Assembly (NCBI RefSeq): GCF_029784155.1 | Contig: NC_073691.1 | Location: 61,703,746 to 61,767,745 of the forward strand | Source of the DNA: Uranotaenia lowii | Taxonomy: Eukaryota; Arthropoda; Insecta; Diptera; Culicidae | Direction of reading: 5' to 3' | Length of the DNA stretch: 64,000 nt | Shown here: piece after piece, positions 21,656 through 33,040 of the stretch | How positions within the stretch are numbered: position 1 is the first letter of the stretch | How the letters are laid out: each line of letters starts with the position of its first letter | Notes under the pieces: generated by a model | Seen by the model: only the letters and a program-made list of their open reading frames with translations | Told to the model about the DNA's origin: nothing | Databases searched by the model: none | Position numbers and translations under genes: made by a program

Positions 21656-22245
21656 CATTCATTCAAACCTCCCCCCATGAGGAGGATCTGCTCTGAGAGA
21701 CACTATCCGTTTGCTGCCCCGAACGAACTCTCTCAACGTTCGGTTGCTACATGATGCATGAAGAAGACGAGGCACACATACTCATTTACGTTGTTGAATT
21801 TGAATAACTCGAGCCGACCGCAAAGGTTGAGGCAACAACAAAAACAACCGAACTTATTGCGTTGCACGGCCTGCAATGTATGGTGAAAGAGGGGGGAAGA
21901 AAAAGAAATGAAAAAACTAGCTGCCTGCGTGCGGTTGCTGTGCAATAATAGCAATAGCAGAAAAACCTCACGCATTCGATCCAGGCACAAACGAGGAGAC
22001 TCGGGTTTGCTCTGCCTTTTGAATTCGGTTCCCTCAAGGTTGTGACAGGAGATGAGTGAGAGCCATTCGTTTGGTTTTTTGGATTCGCTGCCTCGAATGT
22101 ATATTGCTTCATGAAGGCGGCCATGTTGAGAGCGTATACATCATCGGTTTTGTCGTTTTCGCTGCCTCAAAGCAACCTTTGCTTCCGAGTAAAGCGTTGA
22201 GCGAGAGATGGTTGATCAACTCATGCTCAGCAAAATTCAATCACT
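21656..22245. other. Anonymous sequence
   Basis: Unique-looking sequence with purine/pyrimidine-skewed patches (GGGGGGAAGAAAAAGAAATG near 21890). Minus-strand frames at 21733-22124 have no recognised motif. Nothing else can be supported. Confidence 0.3.
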
Positions 22246-23490
22246 GACTCGGACCATAATTCTGGATCCTGACTTTAATTTAGACCCTAGCTTCTGATAA
22301 TGGATCATGATTTTGAGTCCAGGATACAGATCTTGGTCCTGGATCCAGGATCATGATCCCCGGCTTTAAATTCTGGATCGCGATACTGGATTCTGCTCCT
22401 CGTCTTAATCCCAGATTGTGGATTTTGATTCTGGATTCTGGATCCTAGATTTTTTTTAGTGACCCTGATCCTGACCCTGAAGCTCATCCTGAACTGGATC
22501 TGGAATCCCGATTGTGGGACCAGATCCTGGATATTGAGTCCAAACCTTGATTTTTTATCCTCATCCTGATTCTAATTTTGATCGTGATCCTCAATCTTTT
22601 TTAACGACCTTTTTTTCACATTTAGGTCCAAATCCTGATTCCTGATTCTTGATTTTTAGTCTTGATTTTCAACCTTGATTCCGAGTTCTGATCGTGCACC
22701 CTGATTGCGGATTTCTCGGATTCTCGATTCATATACTAGTAGGTACTGATCAAAAATCCCGGATTTCAATCCTGTATTTTGATTCTGGATCCAGACTCTT
22801 AATCCAATATTCAGGACTCTGAATACTTGGTTCTGACCCTGAATATTGGATATGTTGAAACTTACGGTTTCCGATCGGTTCATCCAGCATCCAGTGACAG
22901 CAGCTAGCTTCTGCTGCCACGAAAAGAATCAAAACATTGTTTGTTTTGGTTCCTCTTGCTATGTCAAATTCGCAATCGAGAACAATGGATCAATGATTGC
23001 TGATGACAGGTGATGATGATAAACGCGGTACAAATGATTACATCATCACACGGTTAAGCGAGACTACTCAAACCGGGTTCGTAGTAACACAACACGGTTG
23101 CCAGATATTCTGGGTAAGAGTATCAAAGTACTCATTGAGAAATGAGTACTTTTTCGGTTATTGAATATGAGAAGTGGAAAGTGACAAATAGCTATCGCTA
23201 ATGTTGGCAGTTGTTTAAGGACTTGACGAACAAACCTGAGCCAACACTAAAACCTGCCTTTTCAACAGGATATTAAATTTTAAGCCCGCATTCTGATCTC
23301 GGTGTCTGATCATGGATTCTGGATCCTGATCATGACGATTCCTAGACCCTTATACTAGATTCTGCGCCGGCTTATTGATCCAGGTTCCTAATCCTGGACC
23401 CTGAGCATGGATCTCCGGATGTGATGCTATCTACTAATTCGAGTTCTAATCTTGATCCTGAAAACTGGTGTCGGGATCAGATGCTGATCC
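22246..23490. repeat. Degenerate GATCCTGATTCTGGATCC array, right part
   Basis: GATCCTGA, GATTCTGGA, GGATCATGATC and similar words fill 22246-22830 and return at 23290-23490, interrupted at about 22840-23280 by unique sequence. With the 17.7-18.3 kb part they flank foldback element A, as if A had inserted into an older GATCCT satellite. Confidence 0.75.
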
Positions 23491-25095
23491 CGAATAGTAA
23501 GAATGTTTTATTTAGGATGTCTTTAAAAAATACACATTCTAGTAACGCTGAATTCTTTCGGGAATACCTTGGGTACACCTACAGTGTTGCCATTAGAACT
23601 AATTCTACGTCAAAAATCAAAATGTACTCCCATCCCTGTAAAGTGAATTTGATTGTGAAGTTTAGTTCTTAGTTTGAGAAAAGTCATAATGCACGTCCTT
23701 TGCCATTTTCCACCTTTTTCCGAAAAACTCGTTCTTCAAATGAAAGAGAAATATCCAAAATTGATTATTCCGGCGCACTGACGACCCCTCGAAAAGGTTG
23801 TCGAGAACCGAAACAACCAAAAGCCCTTTCGCAGAGGCTACAACGAGCCACACACAAATCACTGCGCACTGCACCGGAAATTAAAGGTCGAAACCTCCCG
23901 GGAGTGTGCGCCAAAGGCATAATAATAATGCGCACCCGGGTCATAATTTTGTTTGTGTGCCTGCCTGCCTGTTCGCCCTCCTCGTTGTTGCCGAAAACAA
24001 GCTTCAGGAAACGGGGGCGGTGGGCGGTTGAAGGAAAAGTTTGGGGTAAGGTTTTCCATGTTTTTGCCCGTTTCACACTTTCCTTCGGGTTTGCCTTTTC
24101 TTGCAAGGGACGAACGAGCATCATTATTCTGGGGCTGTTTCGGCAAACATCCAAAAATCTCATCGATCGACGGAACAACGGAGAATGAACAAAAATTGGA
24201 CGCATTCTTTAAGACTTCTCACCACACCGCCCCCCAGTCCCCATTTTTTTTTCGAAGGGAACGCCCTGCGCTCCACCCGCGATCAAAAAAAAATCCACCA
24301 CTTATCAGCATCGTCTTGGGATGTACCAAACTCGAAGTTTTTTTTCCTCTTATGCATCGATCTTCCAGTCATGTAATGTATCAGAACAGAAGAAGGAAGA
24401 ATCACTTTCCCAAAGAGCCGAGATATGGTACCTACAATCGCGCAAACATTTTTGGTGGTACTCCATTTTCAGGAACATAAATTAAAAGCATAATAATATG
24501 AAACGTTTAACGATCCCGGTTTTGGGTGATTTTTTTTTTCCTACTTCAGTTCTTGTTGCCGTCTACTGAAGGTCTTAGAGAGTCCGCGTGTTTTTTTTTC
24601 GTCGCCCAACAGATTTTTTCCCGTCTCTTGAAGCCGGCGATGCTGGTTTGTCACGGGTAATGACTTTGTTTCGAAAATGTTTCCGGCCTCCGCGCGAGGT
24701 TCCAAGGAAGGACTTCCACTGAAGGAATTTATAATTTTGAATCTTTCGTTTTGATTGAGTAACCACACATATGCAGGATCCTTTGATTTTTTCCTCGCGA
24801 CAAAATCAGTTAGAAGTTTACATTGTCCTTTTAAATGCAATTTTTAGAAACGTCACTGGTGAATTGGTAACAAAACACAGAATTCCGACAATCTAGTACT
24901 TCATTTTTATTTGTCGGAATTCGGAAGTCCGGACTTCCGAAATAAAATTTAATGGTGGCGCGATGCTAATACCCAAAAGGTGACAATTCATTATTCTGCC
25001 CTTGAAAACTGCTAGGAAGCAGTTTGGAACCACTACCCTATATTGAAGGTAGCGAAAAGGGCTCCCATACAAAAGAAACAAATATTTTATAGGCA
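23491..25095. other. Anonymous sequence with GC-rich patch at 23.7-24.2 kb
   Basis: The GC-rich patch is open in three overlapping frames on both strands, none with a recognisable domain, so composition rather than coding is the likely cause. At 24881-24922 AATTCCGACAA and TTGTCGGAATT form a small hairpin. No gene is called. Confidence 0.35.
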
Positions 25096-26290
25096 TATCT
25101 CGAAACTAACCAAGCAAATATAGTTAAATTTGACATTGGGGGGGTATTTGAGTATGCGGAAAGTTGAAATTATGATTCGACCACGCTTCTGTTAAGAGAC
25201 TCGAAATAGAATAGTGGGAGGGGGGGGGGGGGGGGCTCTCATATATATTTTTGGCTTAACTTGAAAACTTAGCAATACATGGAACCAAATTTGATATATG
25301 AGGGTTTTGGGTACAAGAAAGTATCTATTGTAGGAATGATATTCAATTCTCTAATGAAAGAGAAGGAGGGGTCTTCCATACAATTGAAATAAAGATTTTA
25401 TAATAACTCAGGAACTAACCAAGAAAATGGAGCTAATTTGACATTGGAGGGATGTCGGATACGATAAATGTTTTAACCATGGTTCAAATCTTCTCTCCGT
25501 TCTAGCCCGCCCATGGGACTTGTAGGGAGAGGGAGGGGCTCCCATACATTTTTAGCATAGCTCGATAAAAAAGAACTTTATGGTAACCAAATTTGACATG
25601 TTAGGAGAAATTATTGCAAAATATCTTACATATTATGATATTTCAGGACTTCTCCTTGAATAACAAAGAGGGAGGGGAGGGGGGGAGTGTGTTTCCATGG
25701 AATAAAACACTTATCTGAAACTTATGAAGCAAATGGAACTAAATTTGATGTTGAAGCTCAAGAACTAACCAAGACAATAGAACTCAATTTTGAAGACCAC
25801 GAGAAAATATTTCAAAAATAGCTCAAGAGTTGGGGAACTCTGAAGTGGAGAAGGGGGGGATTCCATACGTTTTTTTTTGGCTCAACTAAGGAATTTTGAA
25901 GAAAAGGGTATTGGAGTAGGAGAAATGTTTCTATGATGGTTTGAGACCACTCTTTTCATTGAAATTGAAGAGGGCTTCCATATAACAAAAATGAAACACA
26001 AATTTCGAAACTCCCTTGGAAGTCCATAAGAGCTCAATAATTAATCGAGGAAATAGAATTTATTTGGCCTTTGAAGGTCTTCGAATACTAGAAATTTATT
26101 AATGATTTTTCAAGACCCCTCCCCTCTTCTAGCTAGAAAATTAGAAGGGTGAAAAGGCTCATAAACACTTTATGCCACAGCATGAGAACTAAGCGCGCAA
26201 TCGGAACCAAAGTTGACATTTGAGAAGTTTTGGATACGAGAAATGTTTCTATGGTGTTTCAAAGACCCCTCCCTAAACTAATATGAGAGA
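25096..26290. repeat. ~150-bp degenerate satellite ('CCCATACAAA / AACTAACCAAGCAAATGGAAC')
   Basis: About eight diverged units occur. Each has AACTAACCAAG(C/A)AAATGG, AAATTTGACATT, TTTTGGATACGAGAAATG, a G-rich tract and GGCTCCCATACAAA. Related units appear at 30095-30330 and 54600-54960, and a cousin fills 35.0-37.4 kb. A run of 16 G lies at 25220-25235. Confidence 0.85.
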
Positions 26291-27237
26291 TGGCCTCTCA
26301 TTGAAAAGGAACACAACCATGGTTGGTCGATTCCTCCCAAAAAACAGAGAGCCGGGAGAAAACAGCACTGTTTCCAGTTCGGCTTTCGTGTGCGATCCTC
26401 TTTCGCTAATCGTGCTCCAATCGTTATCCGAATTTACACGAGCTGTAAGTGACTCGGACAGCCATGGTCGCCTCATGTACAGATTTCTCTAGAAAAGTAC
26501 AGATTTTTGGGCTCATTTTTAGTGCAGATTCTGTACGTGCAAATGACAGATTTTTAAAGTTTGATACAGATTTGTACAGATTCTAGGCATTTGGTGTAAT
26601 GTATAGCACTGCGGCTTTAAATAAACCCTGTAAGTAATTCTGATTTAATGAAATATTTATAGTTTTTTAAGGAGATTAGTTTCAAAGACCGTTGTGTGGA
26701 TGGATTAAACCGCCACTTGATAGTTCGTCATGAGCGTGCACGTCGGCCAGTCAGTCGAAATATTTAAAATTGTATCAATTACAAACACTGGAGTTGTAAA
26801 ACTGAATAAATTTTCGTGATAATTGCACTGAGTTTTCATATATCGTGGGTTCAGATTTTGCTACCGAATTTTGTCAAAAAAGTACAGATGAAAATGATTT
26901 TTTTACTCTAAAGTACAGATTTGGATGTGACAATGCTGGACAGCATGTATGAGCATGGCGAGTACAGCTTCGGGTGTGTTAATATACCAAAACACGGAAT
27001 CGACCATCTTGTGACAGGCAATCGTAATCGTAGGCATGGTAGGCGAACAATTGGCTGTCAAAAAGCGCTCCGTCTACACCCTCCACCACTGAGAAACTGT
27101 TGGTACCCTTTGCCTACTGTGTATGAGAGTTCTCGCATCTGAGTGAGAGAAAGAGAATTCTATCCAAGAGCGCCAGAGTGTTTCAGTCATACACCTTAGT
27201 GTAGATGGAGATAAAAATTATTTTGACTCTCCTCACC

Positions 27238-27658
27238 AGAGGTGCCAGGTGTCCTGATAAACCAAAATTTGTCTTGATTTTCGAAAGACTGTCCGGTTTT
27301 TTTTAATTGTCCAGAATTGCTCTCATTTTTAAAAAATGATTTTAAAAAACGTACTGAATTGTTCTAATTTTCAAAAAACATTTAAATTCTTATTAAATTT
27401 ATAGTTAAATAATCGGGATATCGAACAAAACTATAACGAACTAGTTTTATCAATGGTAATCGTCGGTTCAGATGATATTTAAATGGTGTTTTCCTATATA
27501 AATGCAGGGCCCGCCTCAGTTGCTTAAACTAAGGCGTCTACAGTAACTGTATTTCACCTTTATGTATGCAATTGAAGCAGAACAAGTGGTGTCCTGAAAA
27601 ATTCTGATTTATTCATTTCATCGTGTCCTGATTTTTGACAAAATCACCTGGCATCCCT
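27238..27658. mobile_element. MITE, AGAGGTGCCAGGTGTCCTGAT family
   Basis: The ends are AGAGGTGCCAGGTGTCCTGAT and a matching inverted GTCCTGATTTTTGACAAAATCACCTGGCATCCCT. Related copies are at 57859-58285 and, interrupted, at 28215-29847. No coding sequence. Confidence 0.7.
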
Positions 27659-28305
27659 GCCCATCACACAACGTACAAAAGATAATAACAATTCCTTCCT
27701 CGCTGTTAACGTTGCCACGTTCAAATCTTTACTCTCATTGTAAAAAAATTAGTCAAAAATCTGTACCGCAACGATGGTGCAACAATCAAAAAAGTCATCA
27801 GTAGAATATTTTTTTAAAGAAATCAGTTTTTTTTTTATTTTATTAGACTGATGATACCATTTCTTTGCTCCCAAAATTTTAAATGACATATTTCAAATAA
27901 AAATCAAGTACTTAAAGGTGTTTAAAATTCAGAAGCTTCTTTCACACCTTATATTTTATACCATAATTGACAAGCTTCACATAAATCTGATTTTTGTCTT
28001 TTCTTATTAAAATGTTCAATCGATTTGGTTTCAATTTCCTATTTCAAGAAGTTTATTTATTATCTATTTTTTCAAATGATGAAATCAGAACTAATCTGCA
28101 TAAAATCCTAAAAATCTGTCGTTTGTGCAGACAGAATCAGTACCTAAAAATTTCTTTTTTAGATAAATCTGTACTTGTGGCAACCATACCTACTGCTGTT
28201 TTAGATTTTTTTTCCTCAAAAAGGTGCGAAGTATTTTTTTTTTCAAAAATCAAGACATCGCGAAGAAAAAAATCAGATTTTTTCAGGACACCACTAATTC
28301 ATGGA

Positions 28306-28646
28306 TAAGGTTGCCAAAATTTTGCAGCACGTATCCGGACCGGACAATTCGGGCAATTTTATTTGAAAACCTGGAAAAATCCGGGCATTTCATTTCTATA
28401 TTGACGACCAAAACTCCGGGCAATAGCCGGGCAAATTTTGTCAAAACTCAACAAAAATCAAGATAAAAAATTTAAAAAAATTGTTTCGGTGGCTAAATAA
28501 AAAAATACAACACATTTTTTTTTGTTTAATCTGTCTAAAGTGATCCAACTAAAATCCGGGCATTTTTCAATAAAATCCAGGCAACCGGGCCAGGCCGGTC
28601 AAATATTCGGGCAAACCCGAAAAAAACGGGCAATCTGGCAACCTTA
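28306..28646. mobile_element. MITE, TAAGGTTGCCA family, copy 2
   Basis: Starts TAAGGTTGCCAAAATTTTGC and ends CGGGCAATCTGGCAACCTTA. Internal GGACCGGACAATTCGGGCAAT and CCGGGCATTT words match the copy at 45731-46256. Confidence 0.8.
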
Positions 28647-28895
28647 AACCTGCTTAAATTACAAAAATGAAGGCGAAATGGAGGTGCTGTAAATGCCCTA
28701 AATTATGCAACAGAAGTAGCAGGCTCTTTTCTGGCCAGTAGTTTATATCGAAAAACCCCGATTAAATATCGTATGAAACGAGATTATCACCGATTAAATC
28801 GTTCAAATTATTTGATTACCGATTTGTTCGATGTTTTCATCACGCGATTATAAATTTTTTTTTGGCTTTTTCGGTCTTTTAAGTATATCAAAAAA

Positions 28896-29678
28896 CTTCG
28901 TTTTGAAATACCCGACGTTTCGGCCAGTTTTGGTGGTCTTTTTCAAGGGAACTAGAAATTATTTATTAAATTACAAATTTGTTCCGGAGCGTTGTTTATT
29001 AATAAATTATGTAGTGTGTAACTCACTTATTAGTCTGTTGTTCTTGTCAGTGTCGTTTTTATCCAACGGAGTCCAGAATTCGCTTCTCGTTTGATATTTT
29101 TGTATAAAACATTAACTTGAACCTTCTAACAATTTTGAACGGAAAGGAATATCTATCATCCGTTTTTCTACGGTCCCACTGCACATCAACGTTAGAATTT
29201 AAAACAGTGTCTGAGATGTGTGGGTATAATTATATGTTGAATTTTCTGGTTCAGATCTTAGATGTGGAAATGATGTGGTTGTGTACAGTATGTGGGCTAA
29301 GTGTATTTGTACTATATCTATTGCTGTTTTTTTGTATTGTGTGTGTTTTTTTAATCTGAGTGAAGAATTAAGTCTGGCGGTGTCGGTTCTAAAATTTACG
29401 GCATTCTCGGTGTTGCTTATATGGCACATCTCCAATACTCGAAGGCTTGATTTGTATTGGGCTCGATCGATGATTCTCGCTCTGATGTGGTCACACCTGT
29501 GTGTTGTTGAGATGATATGGTCTGTCATAGCTGTTGTCTCTCCGAGTTTCTTCTTTTTGTCCGTTGTGTTATTAACAACGCTCCGAAACAAATTTCTAAT
29601 TCAATAATAAATTTCTAATTCCCTTGAAAAAAAAAAAACAACCAAAACTGGTTGAAACGTCGGGTATTTCAAAACATT
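28896..29678 (-). mobile_element. Penelope-like element remnant with inverted ends
   Basis: GAAATACCCGACGTTTC at about 28900 and its inverse GAAACGTCGGGTATTTC at about 29657 begin inverted arms of about 100 bp, which also share CAAGGGAA and GGAGCGTTGTT. The interior holds a GIY-YIG-type coding fragment on the minus strand. Inverted or partial terminal repeats are typical of Penelope-like elements. The plus-strand right end reads an ACCA/TGGT stem followed by GAAACGTC, again like a hammerhead core. Confidence 0.55.
29199..29591 (-). pseudogene. GIY-YIG endonuclease-like fragment of a Penelope-like element
   Basis: This open stretch of about 130 codons includes HRCDHIRARIIDRAQYKS, then LRVLEMCHISNTENAVNFR and TDTARLNSS. 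The order 'H...I...A.I.D....YK.RL.LE..HI..T.N..N.RTD...L' is characteristic of the C-terminal half of the GIY-YIG endonuclease carried by Penelope-like retroelements, which use it to nick target DNA. The reverse transcriptase that should precede it is absent, and the first part of the domain with the GIY and YIG signatures is not visible. The reading frame past the domain (LFLKKHTQYKK onward) looks like non-coding read-through. This is therefore a 5'-truncated, inactive copy. Other GIY-YIG proteins are a less likely source given the inverted element ends around it. Confidence 0.55.
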
Positions 29679-30089
29679 AAACATTCGGAACATTAAACCA
29701 AACTCGATTTTAATTAAGATGTTTTTTTTTTTGAAAGTCAGGACAATTCAGGACATTTTTAAGACCTTTTACCAAAATTCAGGACAATTAAAAGGTTTTA
29801 AAAAATCAGGACAAATCCTGAAAAATCATTACACTTGGCACCTCATAAGGCAGCGTTCAGAGAGTAGCGTTTTTTGTCTTAAACGCACCAAAAAAACTGT
29901 GTTAGCTCTCAAATTTCTCCTCAACACAATGCGCAAAAGATTTTTCCGGAGAAGGGCATTCTCTTCATCAGCGGATGCGAATACTCTCGCTCACTCTTAT
30001 GTGTTGACAATCTCCTTCTTGTTTACAGTGTGATTTATTTCTCCTCGCACAGCTTGGAGAGAGCAGGCGAAAAAGATTGCACTCTCTGA

Positions 30090-30430
30090 AGCTAAATTTG
30101 GCATGATCGAGTAGAGGAAGAGCTTCCATACAAATGAAACACTAATTTCACTTTTTGCAATGATAATAAAACATTTCGTTACAACTCGGGAATTTATCAA
30201 CCAAATGGCACAAAATTTGGCATGTGGAATTTTTTTAGTACAAAAAAAGCTTCTACGATAATGAGAAACCACTTTTTCTAAATAGAAGGAGGGTTTCCCA
30301 TGAAGTGACAGAAATTTCCTAAAAAATTTAATTGTTTTCGTGATTAAAGAGTGAGACTTTAAATCGAATGGAACTTTAAACTGATATCTTCAAAAGGTTG
30401 ATAATAATGGAGCAAATTACATCCGATGAC
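30090..30430. repeat. ~150-bp satellite units, same family as 25.1-26.3 kb
   Basis: Contains TTCCATACAAATGAAACAC, CTCGGGAATTTATCAACCAAATGG, AAAATTTGGCATGTGG and GGGTTTCCCAT, matching the earlier satellite over about two units. Confidence 0.75.
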
Positions 30431-32232
30431 CGAGCAAAAGGGTTTATTGACATTGTTACAAGAATTCCTGTCTAATGAACGTGAGAATGCCCGACATCGC
30501 TTCCTTATTGGAAAACCCATTTGACCCTTGTCCCCCGTCGTTGCTTGTCATCGATGAATCAGTGAACCGCTTCAAAAAGTGGTTGATTATCGCTCTAATA
30601 AGTGTTGCTGGCCGAATCCGCCTGGGGCTCCATTCCAGCTCATTTAGCGCCCAAATTGCGTCAACTAATCACGACAAGTGACTTCATTTGATCCTAATTA
30701 CCGGGGCCCGTAGCCATCACTCACTCGAAGCCGGAGCGCGACATTCTAGGAAAACCGATTAAACACGCACCTCTTCAAAAAAAAAACGAGAAACGAAATC
30801 TGAAGGGAGTTCACAGCCGGCCAAGTCTCGAAATAATTGTCTACCCTTCCATAAATCAAGGCGGTCTATCGCGATGCGCACATCGGATTTTCGAAAACAG
30901 GCTCATTGAGACGACACGTCGCCCTGTGTTCTGTGTCAAGCAAATAAAAAAAAATAGCGCGGCCGGTGTAAATTGAACCCATTTAGCAAGGTGAGCTTTT
31001 GGGACATCCCCCCTTTCCCCAACAACACTTCTTCCGAAGGGGTCCAGTTTCGGATAACTACAAAAGATAAATGTTACAACAATATATGTATAAACAACCG
31101 CCCCGGCGGAGAAGTCCGGCTCGATTCGGAATATTCGAATGGACGGACCAGCCAAACGAGAAATCCGGAGGGCGGCCTTGCTACCCCCTTTAATTAGGTT
31201 GCGTGTCTAATACCGGTAACCTCCCCCCTTATACTTGGCTCTTAGGCTGCGCAGAGAGCTCAGATCAGAAGTGGCTTAATTAAAAGCGGCAGCAGATCAG
31301 CATCCCCTGCCACACACACGCGGGTAATGGTCCCTTCAGGGATTTTGCGTTGGATAAATGAAACCTTCGGTCGGCGGCAAAGTAGCTAGTTGCTGTTGCT
31401 ACCAACAAACAACAAAACCCGCCAAAAAGCGGTGGGTGTCCATTTATGGATTTTAACTGACCTCCTAAACCCATCAGCAGCAGCAGCAGCGCGGTCCAAA
31501 AACCAAAAATATCGAATTACTTTAAGCTGCGGCCCCTGGTCGAAAAAAAAGGAAGCCTCTTTCCGCAGCTCGGACTTGGATCGATCGATCTAAGGTTGAT
31601 CTAAGGTTTTAAACTTTTCGCGTCAATAGATAACAGGATGTTGATTGTGGGGATTTGGTGCGTGAGCCGGATATCTCAATTGCGTTAGTGCGTGCCCCCC
31701 GAGTCGTCGTCGTCGTCTTCTACTTAGTGCGAATGGCTCAATCATCATCATTACATCGGCAGCAGGAGTTCATAAAATTTCCATATGCGGAGATATTTGG
31801 TTTGTATGTTAATTACGCAAGATTCACACCGACAACACGCATCGACGAGACTGTTTCCCCTTTTGGCAAATTCGGGGGAACAAAGACAACTTTTTTTAAC
31901 AGAATAAAACATTGTTATAAATTTTGTTTTTGTGCTTTGTTAAATACAACAATTTTGAGAATTCACGACAACCATTTTCCATGTTAAGAAATCAGACTCT
32001 ACTCCAATAATGAGCTTCCTTGGAGGTGGAATTATCGGCATAAGATTTTATGCCGGATCGGCATTAAATGCTTCTTTTTGGTTCCAAACCCATCCATCAT
32101 TTTTTGCAGAATTTTTAATTAACGATAACATGAGTAAATTTAAACTTCTTCTTTATAAGGGAAAATTGAATATTTTGTTAATTTTTCAGTACAAAATATT
32201 CAATTTTCTCATACAAACCTTAAAGTTTATTC
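30431..32232. other. Anonymous sequence
   Basis: No repeat family is recognised. Small microsatellites are present: (CAG)5 near 31478 and (GTC)5 near 31699. A plus-strand frame starting ATGGCTCAATCATC at 31732 runs to GATATTTG|GTTTGTATG, which resembles a donor only weakly. No gene is called. Confidence 0.3.
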
Positions 32233-32864
32233 AAAGGGTGATACGGTCAAAATTTGGTCAAGGGAAAACGCGTGTAAATCGCTGAAATCGTTTATTTAAA
32301 AAATCAAATTAAATTTCTTTTTCAAGTTTAATTAGTATAAAATCCAGGAAAAATATTCAGTTCGGCTTCCGCTCTTCCAAATCCGAATTGCCGGGCCTTA
32401 CGCTTAACCCCTGCCATTAGATTTTGTACAGCCATCTTGTCCAACTTCTTCGCCGCAGAAAGCCAGTTTGCCTTGAACTGCTGCTCGTCCTTAGCAGTTT
32501 TTTGGTCTTCTTTAGGTTCCGCTTGACAATAGCCCAGTATTTCTCAATTGGGCGGAGCTCTGGCGTTTTGGGAGGGTTCTTGTTCTTGGGAACCACCTGC
32601 ACGTTGTTGGCGGCGTACCACTCCATGGCCTTTTTACCCTAATGGCAAGATGCCAAATCCGGTCAAAACAGTACGGAACAACCGTGTTTCTTCAGGAAAG
32701 GCAGCAGACGTTTATTCAAACATTCTTTCACGTAAATTTCTTGGTTGACAGTCCCGGAAGCTATGAAAATGCTGCTTTTCAAGCCACAGGTACAGGTGGC
32801 TTGAATTGAATTGAAAGAAATACATAAAGTTGATATTGACCAAATTTTGACCGTATCACCCTTT
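32233..32864 (-). mobile_element. ITmD37E-type Tc1/mariner element, internally deleted (632 bp)
   Basis: Terminal inverted repeats of at least 27 bp are perfect: AAAGGGTGATACGGTCAAAA and onward from 32233, and the exact inverse ending TCACCCTTT at 32864. The interior retains only the C-terminal part of a transposase on the minus strand. Intact Tc1/mariner elements are about 1.3 kb, so roughly half has been lost. The intact ends mean it could still be moved in trans. Confidence 0.85.
32351..32790 (-). pseudogene. DD37E transposase, C-terminal fragment (broken)
   Basis: On the minus strand CGLKSSIFIASGTVNQEIYV leads to LLPFLKKHGCSVLFWPDLAS, then a stop codon (CAT TAG GGT), then GKKAMEWYAANNVQVVPK and TPELRPIEKYWAIVKR. 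FWPD carries the second catalytic aspartate and RPIE the glutamate. Counting through the stop there are 37 residues between them, the DD37E spacing of the ITmD37E family described in mosquitoes. After KKTKK the frame shifts: the continuing homology (KDEQQFKANWLSAAKKLDKM and a FGFGRAE end) is in another frame. The N-terminal DNA-binding region and first aspartate are deleted. Not functional. Confidence 0.85.
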
Positions 32865-32949
32865 AATACCCCAGAGTTTGAGAAATTCAAAAATGACCCC
32901 AAATCGACTCTGTCTCTACTATGAAAATAAACTTTCGTTTACTAACTGA

Positions 32950-33040
32950 CTCAGATGGTGCACTGGGTAAGACATCGGCCTGGCAAGCCGAGTTAAGATA
33001 TTGCAGTGAGTTCGATTCTCACTGTTTTTTTTTTTTTTGA
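32950..33040 (+). tRNA. tRNA-derived sequence with poly-T tail (SINE-like)
   Basis: TCGGC-CTGGCAA-GCCGA forms a perfect anticodon arm; read literally the anticodon would be GGC. GTGAG-TTCGATT-CTCAC forms a perfect T arm with a B-box core GTTCGATTC. TGGTGCACTGG is an A box with one mismatch. The segment between the arms is long (GTTAAGATATTGCA) and no acceptor stem pairs, so it is not a standard tRNA gene. A run of T follows at once. A tRNA-derived SINE or tRNA relic is most likely. Confidence 0.6.

Larger units (their letters stand above)
28215..29847. mobile_element. GTGCCAGG-type MITE interrupted by two other elements
   Basis: The left part (TTTTTCAGGACACCA near 28290) and the segments AAAATGAAGGCGAAATGG (28667) and TTATGCAACAGAAG (28705) match successive parts of the uninterrupted MITE at 57859-58285. 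The right part is 29740-29847, ending ACTTGGCACCTC. The gaps are filled by the GGTTGCC MITE (28306-28646) and the Penelope remnant, which gives an order of insertion. Confidence 0.6.
26318..30066. mobile_element. Nested transposon complex, copy 1
   Basis: The complex opens CATGGTTGGTCGATTCCTC and shares blocks in the same order with 56723-58906. Shared blocks include AAAGAGCCGGGAG-like, CAGTCATACACC(T/C)(T/C)AGTGTA, ACACAACGTACAAAA, TTTGTGGCAACCAT and CAACACAATGCGCAAAAGAT. Copy 2 ends GGCCATCCATG, roughly inverted to its start, so the base unit is a DNA element with imperfect terminal inverted repeats. In this copy it was hit by MITEs at 27238-27658, 28215-29847 and 28306-28646 and by a Penelope-like fragment (28896-29678). 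The right end looks truncated. No transposase is seen. Confidence 0.6.

Noticed and set aside
22750..22932. Minus-strand HWMLDEP, which resembles the end of the missing CycD exon (EWMLE)
   Set aside because: No donor site follows, the upstream residues do not fit a cyclin box, and the segment lies in a GATCCT repeat array.
23700..24480. Overlapping open frames of 146-175 codons
   Set aside because: Three frames on both strands are open at once in GC-rich DNA, with no domain, splice support or codon bias seen.
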